A stretch of DNA of 21,661 bases, taken from Amanita rubescens (lineage: Eukaryota > Basidiomycota > Agaricomycetes > Agaricales > Amanitaceae). The stretch is from the NCBI GenBank assembly GCA_015039365.1, contig WION01000747.1:1-21661 (forward strand), written 5' to 3'. The notes under the pieces were generated by a model, which saw only the letters and a list, made by a program, of their open reading frames with translations, did not search any database and was not told the DNA's origin. This document shows, in pieces, positions 1-8,112 of the stretch (its first letter is position 1; each line of letters begins with the position of its first letter). A program made the position numbers and the translations under genes.

Positions 1-47
1 TCGTAATATATAGTTTTCATTTGTTTTCGAGAAGTACGATATCCCTT

Positions 48-736
48 CTCCTTCTGAGGAAGGAGCAACGAGAATACCTTGTCGTACTGAGGTTCATTCT
101 CGGGTATCCTTAGTGGAGGCTCCGAGTTTCGGGAGCCTCCGGGACCATTTAGATTGCTTAGGGTTCGCTCTAAGTGGTTGTAGAAGTAGTTTCTTCGTAG
201 AATTGAAATAGCTTGGACAGTGTCACAAGCGTCGTTTCGGGCTTCTGGAGTCCGGAACGCGAGATGGAGGTTCTAGAGAACCTCCGGGGTATTGGGGTAG
301 TTGTAGGGCGCTTTCTTGGTGTTGTTGAGTGCAGATAGTTTTTGAGAAGAATGAGGATGGTGAAATCTTCCAAATGGGAAGATTGGCACAGTACACTTGT
401 GAAAGTGCAAAAAAGTGTAACGTTCTTACTGAAAGGAACCTAATAAGGTTCCAACTTAATCACCCCTTGCGTCTTGCACTGAATCAACGTATATGTGATA
501 CCGTGCGGTGACGCGAGTGGGGTAAAGTAAGGTGTAAGATGATCACAAGTGTGACAATACCATATATGTACGTCATAACTATCTACGAGAATAAGGAAAG
601 CTATCTACAGGGAATAATGAGGGATAAACTCCCATCCTCGTATTTGGAGATCCCAAGGGATCTCCCATCTTGATGAGTCTTGATGAATATGTACGAGAGC
701 TACATAGTAGCCCCGTTACATTGCACATGTGTGCAA
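48..736. repeat. Cluster of seven unrelated short perfect hairpins
   Basis: No convincing gene is visible here. The stretch holds seven short perfect inverted repeats with different stems: 48-65 (7-bp arms, 4-nt loop), 115-140 (9-bp GGAGGCTCC arms, 8-nt loop), 266-285 (9-bp GGAGGTTCT arms, 2-nt loop), 364-384 (8-bp AATCTTCC arms, 5-nt loop), 435-452 (7-bp GGAACCT arms, 4-nt loop), 646-665 (9-bp GGAGATCCC arms, 2-nt loop) and 721-736 (7-bp TTGCACA arms, 2-nt loop). I checked the arm complementarity base by base. What the cluster is (a structured transcript, a decayed mobile element, or chance enrichment) cannot be told from sequence alone. Confidence 0.6.
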
Positions 737-797
737 GTGTTACATTTGAAGTACTAGCCTTCATCCAACAAAGGACATGGTAGATATGAAGATACCC

Positions 798-1020
798 CAC
801 TCGCCCTGGTTTGGAGCACTGGCTTTGCTACCCTAGTCGCTCGGCAACCAGAGCGAGGTAGTAACAGAGCTCAGACACCCTTTGCCTAAGGGGGGACACT
901 GCAGAAACAAGAATAATCCACTCGCTTTGGCTTTGGAGCACTGGCTTTGCTACCCTAGTCGCTCGGCAACCAGAGCGAGGTAGTAGCAAAGCTCTGGCAT
1001 CCTTTACCCAAGGAGGGATG
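798..1020. repeat. Tandem duplication of a ~121-bp imperfect palindrome
   Basis: Two copies begin with CACTCGC at 798 and 919 and share a nearly identical core of about 50 bp. Each core is an imperfect inverted repeat: GCTTTGCTACC... on the left, about 8 nt of loop (GGCAACCA), then GAGCGAGGTAGTAGCAAAGC on the right. The right copy (942-993) pairs better than the left one, whose right arm has drifted. A foldback or MITE fragment is possible. Open frames through it are repeat-derived and I do not call a gene. Confidence 0.65.
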
Positions 1021-1209
1021 TGATGGGCGAAAAAATTGTAAGAAATAGAAAAAAGTTGCATCCCTGCGAGGTTGGCGAGCTATGGTTGTCAGTTTCGCAA
1101 ATGCAGGAATGGGTTGGGAGTAGGCAGGAGAGTGGACAATGGGTTGTGGGAGATGAAACGAGGCCTACCTGAGCAGCAGGAGTCTCGTCGCGTGCTCCGA
1201 GTCATTAGT
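1021..1209. other. Intergenic, nothing recognised
   Basis: GC-moderate sequence between the duplicated palindrome and the diverged tandem array. I see no gene, RNA or clear repeat boundary. The right part already has the purine-rich flavour of the array that follows. Confidence 0.5.
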
Positions 1210-2925
1210 TAGAAAAAAAGAAAAAAAGAAAAAAGAGGGCCACGTGGGCAGCGCACTTTGTAAAGCCCGACAATGAGGTGGCAATTCTAGCTGCGCGCGG
1301 GGGTGTGGGAGTCGCACAGTAGGGTGGCGAATGCTGGGCAGGATCGTTAGTCAGACAAGGGAAAAATAAAGGTGTGGGCGACATACTTTGTAAAGTCCGA
1401 TATTGAGTGGTGGAAGGCTGCATGGTGTGGGAGCCGCACAGTGGTATGGCGACTGCAGAGGCAGGGTCATTAGTTTAAGAAAGGAAGAAAAAAGGTACAG
1501 GCGACATACCAATTTGCCACATAAATTCAACAACGACATCGGCGATTCCAACTGCGCGCGTGGTGTGGGAGTCGCGCAGCAGGATGAGGTGGCATGGCGA
1601 TTGCAGGGTTATGGTTGCGGGGCAGGGTCGTTAGCAGAAAAAGGGGGAAAAAGGATGGAACAAGCGACATACCATAGCAACATACCAATTTCTCACGTAA
1701 ATCCATCAACGACAGCAATTCCAACTGTGCGCGTGGGTGTGGGAGTCGCATGGTGGCATGAGGTGGCATGGCGAATGCAGGAGCAGGGTCGCAGGGCAGG
1801 GTCAATAAGGGAAAAAAAACAGAAAAAGGAACGGACGCGCGACATACCTAAGGTGGAGTGAAGGTTACTGTGCAGGTGCAGCATATGCAGGAGGGTTGAA
1901 AGTCGGTAGTTTGAACAGAAAAAGAACGATGGTGCGGCGACATACCTTTGGTGCCTGACATTGAGGTGGTGGAGGTCACTGTATGGGTGCCAGAGTCGGG
2001 AGTCGAGTGGGTGACGTGGCAGATGCGCCGTATGCAGGGAGGGGTTATTAGTTAGAAGAAAAAGGTATGGGCGACATACCTTTCATCATTGAGGTGGTGG
2101 GGGGTGTCGCAGGAGTTGCGCGAGATGCGGGAGTCGCGCGGATGACGCGGCAAATGAGTCATTAACGCCGAGGGGTTATTAGTTAGAAGAAAAAGGTATG
2201 GGCGACATACCTTTCGTCATTGAGGTGGTGGGGGTCGCAGGAGTTGCGTGGGATGCGGGAGTCGCGTGGATGACGCGGCGAATGAGTCATTAACGCCTTT
2301 GGCGGTCGGTTGGGGTGGTAGAGGTTGCTGCGGAGGATGCGGAGTCGCACGGTTGCACAGCGAATGCAAGGGGGGTCATTAGTTAGAAAAAAGGAGGTAT
2401 GAGCGAACATACCTGAATTCGATATTGAGGTGCGAGTCGCTGCGTGGGTGCAGGAGTTGATTGGAGTTGCGGAGGTTGCTGCGAGGGCCCGGTGCGGGAG
2501 TCGGTTGAGGTTGCTGTGGTGGTGCAGGAGTTGTGTGGGGGTGTGGGAGCCGCGCGGGTGACGTGGCGAATGCAAGATTGGACTCGTCATTAGTTAGAAA
2601 TAAAGAGAATAAGAAAGCGACATACCTTTCGCGGTTGGGGTGGTGGAGGTTGCACAGAAGTTGCGCGGGGTGCGGGAGTCACGGGAGTGACGCGACGAAT
2701 GCAAGGATATAGTCATTAGTTAGAAATAAAGAAAAATGAAGGTATGGGTGACATACCTTTCGTTATCGAGGTGGTGAGAGTTGCTGCGTGGGCGCGGCAG
2801 ATGGTTGGGGTTACTGTACAGGAGTTGCGTGGAGATTCGGGAGCATGGGTGACATGGTGAATGCGCGTCACTTACGTAGAAAAAATGAAAGGTGTGGGCG
2901 CATACCTTTGGTGCCCGACTTGCTA
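1210..2925. repeat. Diverged tandem array, ~12 units, modal period 131 bp, hairpin core
   Basis: A recurring block reads TCATTAGTTAGAA, an A-rich tract, GGTATGGGCGACATACCTTT, then a G-rich stretch with GGGAGTCGC and TGACGCGGCGAATG. The GACATAC word recurs near 1378, 1504, 1669, 1840, 1938, 2073, 2204, 2406, 2619, 2750 and, as CGCATACC, 2900, giving spacings of about 98-215 bp. The two best-kept neighbours are exactly 131 bp apart. In those the core is a perfect inverted repeat, AAAGGTATG-GGCGA-CATACCTTT, at 2061-2083 and 2192-2214; other units keep 7-8 bp of arm or drift. Short open frames on both strands are repeat artefacts. On the minus strand the core reads AAAG then GTATGT, which looks like a splice donor, followed by CTAACTAAT. 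Confidence 0.85.
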
Positions 2926-3270
2926 ACCTCAGCTTCTAGATCGATGAAACGACTGGCTGACGGACATAGTTTGAGGTGATTATAAAGCCGCGACAGATTC
3001 GGATGTGAATTAAAAGAGAGATTGGGATTGAAGGAGGTGGTGAGAGGTGGTTATAAAGCTGCAAGAGATTCGGATCTAGTTGGCAATCGGTGCAATCGAT
3101 TATCGTGCGTGCGCCCGATTCGTCTCTCCTGACTTGCTGGCCTCAGCTTCTAGATCGATTCGGAAACGATTGACCGCCGGACATCGTATGAGGTGATTAT
3201 GAAGCCGCGACCGCGCCAAATTCGGAGATTGGGATTGAAGGGAGTAGTGAGAGGTGGTTATAAAGCTGCA
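2914..3270. repeat. Duplicated ~145-bp block after the tandem array
   Basis: Two diverged copies lie at about 2914-3064 and 3129-3270. Both run GACTTGCT..CCTCAGCTTCTAGATCGAT, then GGACAT..TGAGGTGATTAT.AAGCCGCGAC, then GAGATTGGGATTGAAGG, and end in GAGAGGTGGTTATAAAGCTGCA. Small insertions separate them. The left copy begins inside the last array unit, so array and duplication overlap. Each copy ends in a TATAAA, which could act as a promoter element, but no transcript start can be seen. Confidence 0.7.
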
Positions 3271-3319
3271 TAGGGGCCCTGTACTAATTGCAATAGTTGT
3301 AGTAGCCGCAACGATAGAG

Positions 3320-3327
3320 TATAAAAT
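3320..3327 (+). promoter_or_regulatory. Candidate TATA box for the oxygenase-like gene
   Basis: TATAAAAT lies about 190 bp upstream of the ATG at 3518, on the same strand, in an otherwise gene-free stretch. The distance would imply a 5' leader of roughly 160 nt. This is a sequence match only. Confidence 0.35.
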
Positions 3328-3637
3328 CGGGAGGATGAGGAGAGATCGAGTCAACTAATCGAAGGCAACAAGAAAATATTGTATGCAGACTGTCATGGAG
3401 ATGTGGCCAGTTCAAGCGATCGGTGTAATCGTCAGCATCCAAGCCCGAATTGTCCCAGTGTGACATTGACTTTACCACATCTCAACCCATCCTCCTTATC
3501 TGTAACTCATAAACATCATGCCAAAGGACTCAGAGTCTGCCACAGCCAACTTGAAAAAGCCACTGAAGCAAGCCCACTACTGGGATCTGCTTATAGATAA
3601 ACTCTCAACCGATATCAGGCTTCATTGTCTTATCCGA

Positions 3638-3976
3638 TGTAACGTACCGATTCCGGCTACGTTGGAATCGACACTCAAACCTCGCCGAAACCCTCGCTCA
3701 AGCTTCCGAGACTCGGAACCTCGGATCGGAGCTCCGAGACTCGGTATCGGATACGTTTCGGACCGTATTACGCACGTAGCACACGAGGCATGTAGTTTAT
3801 ATACCCCATCGTAGTTAGTTTTATACAGTTTACTTTCCCCTCACTTCGCATCTAAGTTCCTGAGCCCCGAGAGTGCGACCGAAGTTGGGCGAGCACCTTT
3901 CGGTGCTGCCGAACTCGCTCGGCAAACACCGAGCCTCGGAGGTTGCACCCAACGCAACCTCCGTTTCGTTGTTTCA
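3638..3976 (+). repeat. 5' LTR
   Basis: 339 bp, identical to the copy at 5454-5792. It holds a perfect 15-bp palindrome, TTCCGAG-A-CTCGGAA, at 3704-3718 and its 11-bp core CCGAGACTCGG again at 3734-3744, then a TATA-like TTTATATA near 3797-3804 that could mark the U3/R junction. The paired palindromes upstream of TATA are good candidates for transcription-factor sites. Confidence 0.92.
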
Positions 3977-3978
3977 AC

Positions 3979-3995
3979 TGGAGCCCACCGCTCGG
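3979..3995 (+). other. Possible primer-binding site
   Basis: TGGAGCCCACCGCTCGG starts two bases after the 5' LTR. Primer-binding sites usually begin TGG because tRNAs end in CCA, and the position is right. I cannot name the tRNA from memory, and no tRNA gene in the window can confirm it. Confidence 0.4.
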
Positions 3996-5453
3996 TCCAA
4001 TTCGGGTTGCACTCACGCTCATTCACGCTCGCTTTCACTTGCGCACAGCCCCGGAGGCTTTTATTCTTTTGGACGGCCCCATCAGCTCATTCCGGCTCTC
4101 ATACGTCTGTTGGTTACCGCCAAACGCGCCGCATCTGTACCCAGCTCGTCGGCATGCGCAACGACATCACTGCCTGCTTCCGGCTCTCGTCCGCTCCCAT
4201 CTGCTAGTCATGCTTTGCCCCAGGTGCTGATATTCCTCTGCACAACGTTTACAGCTCGCTGCACCCTTATCGGATCCCATCGAGCTCTATCAACTGCCAT
4301 CGCAGCCCATCTGCATGCACCGCACTGCAGCACGTGTCTGCCTCATGCACCACCTCTGCATTGCACTCCATCGCTCGATGACCACAGCTTGACGCGCCCC
4401 GTTCCCCTATCGGAGCCTACCAGCACCGCTGCAGCCTTATCGGACCCCATCAGCCGCCATCGCAGCCCATCCGCAGCCTACGCCTTTCCCTTGCACACAC
4501 CTCGTGTATTGGATACTTCCGAAGTACAGCCGATTGCTCCACGCTAACCTGTCCCTTCATTCGCCAACCGAGCCGCACTCCTTCCCCCATCAACACGCGT
4601 AGACCACGTTCCTCCCCCTCGTTTCTCTTCTCGCACTCGCCACAGCCTTCCGCCGCCACGTCCCATGCCTCTCGGACACTATCAGCACCCTCATACACTC
4701 CGGCGTCATTCCACCTCGGCACACGAGCAAGAATCTTTTTTTTTCAGCATTTTTTTTTCTTTTCTCCCCAGGATCGGTATACGGCGTAGCCGTATTCGTT
4801 CAAACGGCGCATTCCATGCTCAAATGGACCCTCAGCATCACGTCTCATCACCACCGGCATCCCTTCCGCACCAAGCCCCTCAACAAGCCAGCCCGAATCG
4901 CCATAGGAGTGTGGGGGACGTTGGGTTGTTTCTGGATAACGGATATTAGTACGCACAACGCAGAATCACCTTAGGACCCTTTTTATAGCACGCAGAGCCG
5001 CCGAATGATTTACTGGAGCGCAAGGTACACCCCTCACCGAGCGGGGGTGGCCGGAAATGTGGGATGCGCACCCACACCTTTTCACTTTCTACTGCCGACG
5101 ATGACTACCGCCAACATGCTGCTACTACCCTGCACCCTTGATACGCCCCTCCCCTACACTCTACCAGCCACCACATCACGCCGACCACTTCCGAGACTAC
5201 CGACGACCACTGAGCCCCTCATCGCCACTGCCGACTCCTTATTTGAATCATCGACTATCTACACATGCACGGACCCCGCCAACACTTTGTCTACGCCACC
5301 ACCGGCCTCTGCTACTCGGCCGACACTACGCCTCATCTCCGACGTCCCATCCCCTCCTCGCCGACACTCCTCTCGCTTCCGACGTCCTATCTCGGTCTTC
5401 GCCAACGCGACGCAGGTTGACGAGGACGTCAACGTTTAAAAGTTCCCAGCGGG

Positions 5454-5792
5454 TGTAACGTACCGATTCCGGCTACGTTGGAATCGACACTCAAACCTCG
5501 CCGAAACCCTCGCTCAAGCTTCCGAGACTCGGAACCTCGGATCGGAGCTCCGAGACTCGGTATCGGATACGTTTCGGACCGTATTACGCACGTAGCACAC
5601 GAGGCATGTAGTTTATATACCCCATCGTAGTTAGTTTTATACAGTTTACTTTCCCCTCACTTCGCATCTAAGTTCCTGAGCCCCGAGAGTGCGACCGAAG
5701 TTGGGCGAGCACCTTTCGGTGCTGCCGAACTCGCTCGGCAAACACCGAGCCTCGGAGGTTGCACCCAACGCAACCTCCGTTTCGTTGTTTCA
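5454..5792 (+). repeat. 3' LTR
   Basis: Identical to the 5' LTR, TG..CA ends, followed directly by the CCGA target duplication at 5793-5796. The preceding bases (TTTAAAAGTTCCCAGCGGG) are not a convincing polypurine tract, so I do not annotate one. Confidence 0.92.
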
Positions 5793-7384
5793 CCGATCAG
5801 CTCTTCGTGTTGACAGCAGGGCTGTAGCTACATCCTATCTCCAATTCCATCTTGAAAAACTCGATGCCCCTCCTGACATGACCAAGAATCATCAGCTCTT
5901 CTCGGCTTTTCTGGCCCACTGTGCCCGATCGAGTCAGTCTGGGAATCCAGCTCTCAACAATGGCATCAGTGCAGCAATCAGTGCTCGCCACAAGGCCAAA
6001 GCTGACCTTGAGATGGGTCATAAGCACCTTGTACTAGACCTTGGCCTTAACTGGAAGTCAGAGAGGCAGGAGGTTGCTCGGAACCAGCATCTTGATCGCA
6101 TAGGCGAAGTCCTGCTGGAGAGGCTCAAGATTCCTTATCCACCAATGAGTATGTAGTTTAGGCTTCTGCTTGACAACATGATATTAATTATGAACCAGAC
6201 CACTGGGTGGTGGAATCCCCAGAGATTGGGGATATGTGGTATAAGCACATCTATGAGAGCCCACAGCCTGATGATCGATTGGCACGACATCCATTCCATT
6301 ATCTTGACCCTGCCAAGCTCAAATTAATTGTTGACCCTGAGAAGAGTGTCATCATCAGGGACAAGAGGACAAAGGAGCTCGCCCTGGTTGTCATTCGAAA
6401 TGCCTGTCCCGATGAATCAGCACCGATAGCAATTGATGCAGTAGTGTCTGATGCAGTTAACCTCAAGAAGTCGATCAGGGTGAGCAAGCTGACAGTGATT
6501 AGCTTTTGGTACCTGGCTGCTAACCAAAAACAGTTAGAGGACCCTGGATCTATTGTTCAGATCGGTTATTCAGCAGGTGCCCGACACAAGCCTTTCTTCG
6601 ACTGGGTTCGGAATATCACTTCAAAATCAACTGACACTTATGACCTCAATAAGAGAACCTCCTCTGCATTCGCCTTCTTTTGGAACCTCTGCCGAGCTTG
6701 GTTACCTGAAGAGATCATTACAGACATAGATGCCTGGCTAACCAGGACCCAGGCTCCAGCCATGGATGCCACTCGCCAATTTGACTCTCATGAAGGATCT
6801 TATGATCTCATTGTAGATGGCATTCCATTTCAATTCACAGATGTTTGTCTTGCCCCTCCATGTGGTGTCATGGCTCGCAATTATGCAAGGTAAGTATCAT
6901 TTTCGAAGGCCCAGTTCTAGAATAGTAGCTAATGTGATTATAATATTGTAGAGCTATCCATCGCGAGCAGCAGCCCCACAAGTATGCAATCTCATGGACC
7001 ACCTCGCGAAACAAAGGTCAAGAGTATGGTGGTGCCTTTTATCTTGCAAAGTATGGCATCCAGGTCACTGCAGCTGCCAACACTTTTATTGCCTGGAAGA
7101 ATCATGATGCTCATGGTACAGGTCTTCAGAAAATTAACCCTGGTTCAGTCGATGATGATGAGGACCCAAATTCCTTCTGCCAAGCAGGACTTGCCTTTGT
7201 TACACCTAATCGATTGCAGAAGGTATGGGAGCAATGCTTGCAGGGTATTGCCGATGGAAGCAGAGTATGGGAGGTTCTTGTTGAGGGTGATGAAGAAACT
7301 GAGATTGAGTACAACTGGGAGTGTGAGGATGATGATGATGAAATTGAGTACAACTGGGAGCCTGAGGATGAAATTGAAGATTAA

Positions 7385-7696
7385 TGCATCTGAGCAGATG
7401 GATAAAAGAACAAGTTGATATTGTATCAGTAGCATTGAATTTAGTAAGGAATTGGCAGAGAGTGCGATGCAGGAATTGATTCTGTGCCATTGAGCAACTT
7501 GAAGCAGAAGGTGTTTCCTTTCGACATATGTAGTTATTCTAGAAGTGACTGGTTTTAACACTTGTTTAAATTGGTTAAATCCAGCCTTAAATCTTGACCA
7601 ACTATGTAACATAGTCACCCAGGAACTGACATAGACAATCACATATCTGGTGTAGATTTAAGACAGGTTGTGATGTGTGCTTTAGATACAGGATGA
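7385..7696. other. 3' flank of the oxygenase-like gene
   Basis: AT-rich sequence after the stop of the plus-strand gene, leading into the minisatellite. No further gene or RNA is recognised; open frames here are antisense shadows. Confidence 0.5.
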
Positions 7697-8060
7697 GACA
7701 TGTGTAAGAAAGTTACACTTCCTCTGGGCATGTGTGCAATGAAGACAGGATGCAGTGACATATGTAACAAAGTTACACTTCCTCCAGTGGCATGTGTGCA
7801 ATGAAGACAGGATGCAGTGACATATGTAACAAAGTTACACTTCCTCTGGGCATGTGTGCAATGAAGACAGGATGCAGTGACATATGTAACAAAGTTACAC
7901 TTCCTCCAGTGGCATGTGTGCAATGAAGACAGGATGCAGTGACATATGTAACAAAGTTACACTTCCTCCAGTGGCATGTGTGCAATGAAGACAGGATCTG
8001 ACATATGTAACAAAGTTACACTTCCTCTGGGCATGTGTGCAATGAGGATATGATCCATTC
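7697..8060. repeat. Minisatellite, six units of 59-62 bp
   Basis: Units start with GACATATGTAAC (or a close variant) at 7697, 7757, 7819, 7879, 7941 and 8000. Two length classes alternate for most of the array: a 60-bp form with CTCTGGGC and a 62-bp form with CTCCAGTGGC; the fifth unit lost three bases. Each unit contains TGTAAC-AAA-GTTACA (the first unit is degenerate), a perfect 6-bp-arm inverted repeat with a 3-nt centre. The array lies between the 3' ends of two convergent genes. Minus-strand open frames through it (rich in CHWRKCNF-type repeats) are by-products of the period. Confidence 0.93.
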
Positions 8061-8089
8061 ACAAATGTGTAATAGCAACAGGTTGTAAC

Positions 8090-8095
8090 TTTATT
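8090..8095 (-). other. Candidate polyadenylation signal of the recombinase gene
   Basis: AATAAA on the minus strand, 18 nt beyond the TAG at 8113-8115. It is placed just before the minisatellite, so transcripts could end inside the array. Confidence 0.4.
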
Positions 8096-8112
8096 GAATA
8101 ATAAAAGGTAAA

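Larger units (their letters stand above)
3638..5792 (+). mobile_element. Non-autonomous LTR retrotransposon (LARD/TRIM-like), recent insertion
   Basis: Two direct repeats of 339 bp (3638-3976 and 5454-5792) start TGTAACG and end TTTCA, the usual TG..CA ends. By eye they are identical along their full length. They enclose 1,477 bp. The element is flanked by CCGA on both sides (3634-3637, 5793-5796), a target-site duplication. I find no gag, protease, reverse transcriptase, RNase H or integrase motif inside. The interior is C-rich on the plus strand, with a short internal repeat (around 4260-4313 and 4425-4476, sharing CTTATCGGA.CCCATC and GCCATCGCAGCCCATC). Open frames at 3873-4547 and 5005-5439 have no recognisable domain. 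It most likely moves with enzymes supplied in trans. Confidence 0.9.
3518..7384 (+). pseudogene. 2OG-Fe(II) dioxygenase-like gene, split by an LTR element
   Basis: Exons are 3518-3637 plus 5797-6148 (one exon split by the LTR element and one copy of its CCGA target duplication), 6199-6889 and 6952-7384. Introns 6149-6198 (50 bp, GTATGT) and 6890-6951 (62 bp, GTAAGT) keep frame. Without the insertion the frame is a continuous 531 codons, with no stop or frameshift. The ATG has A at -3. Residues 388-446 look like the metal-binding core of a double-stranded beta-helix oxygenase: H391-x-E393 after NYARAI, WTTSR at 403-407, GG-x-F-x-L-x-x-YG at 414-423, and H442-G-T-G. That gives an H-x-E...H iron set. 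The acidic C-terminus carries EIEYNWE twice. I recognise this as one of the large basidiomycete families of TET/JBP-like or related oxygenases, by motif only. As it stands, translation enters the LTR after codon 40. It could instead be a catalytically dead relative of the fold. Confidence 0.7.

Noticed and set aside
1403..2590. Several 60-150-residue frames on both strands
   Set aside because: They are encoded by the diverged 131-bp array and have repeat-derived, biased composition.
3873..4547. 224-residue frame at the 5' LTR and interior of the LTR element
   Set aside because: It starts inside the LTR, has no gag-like zinc knuckle or pol motif, and reflects C-rich sequence with few stops.
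5005..5439. 144-residue frame inside the LTR element
   Set aside because: Pro/Thr/Ser-rich by base composition and no retroelement domain. It could be an unknown small protein but I cannot support it.
5433..5453. Polypurine tract before the 3' LTR
   Set aside because: The bases before the LTR are mixed purine and pyrimidine, without a clear purine run.
7639..7985. Minus-strand frames rich in Cys, His and Thr
   Set aside because: They are translations of the 60-62-bp minisatellite; frames change with unit length and there is no start or splice context.
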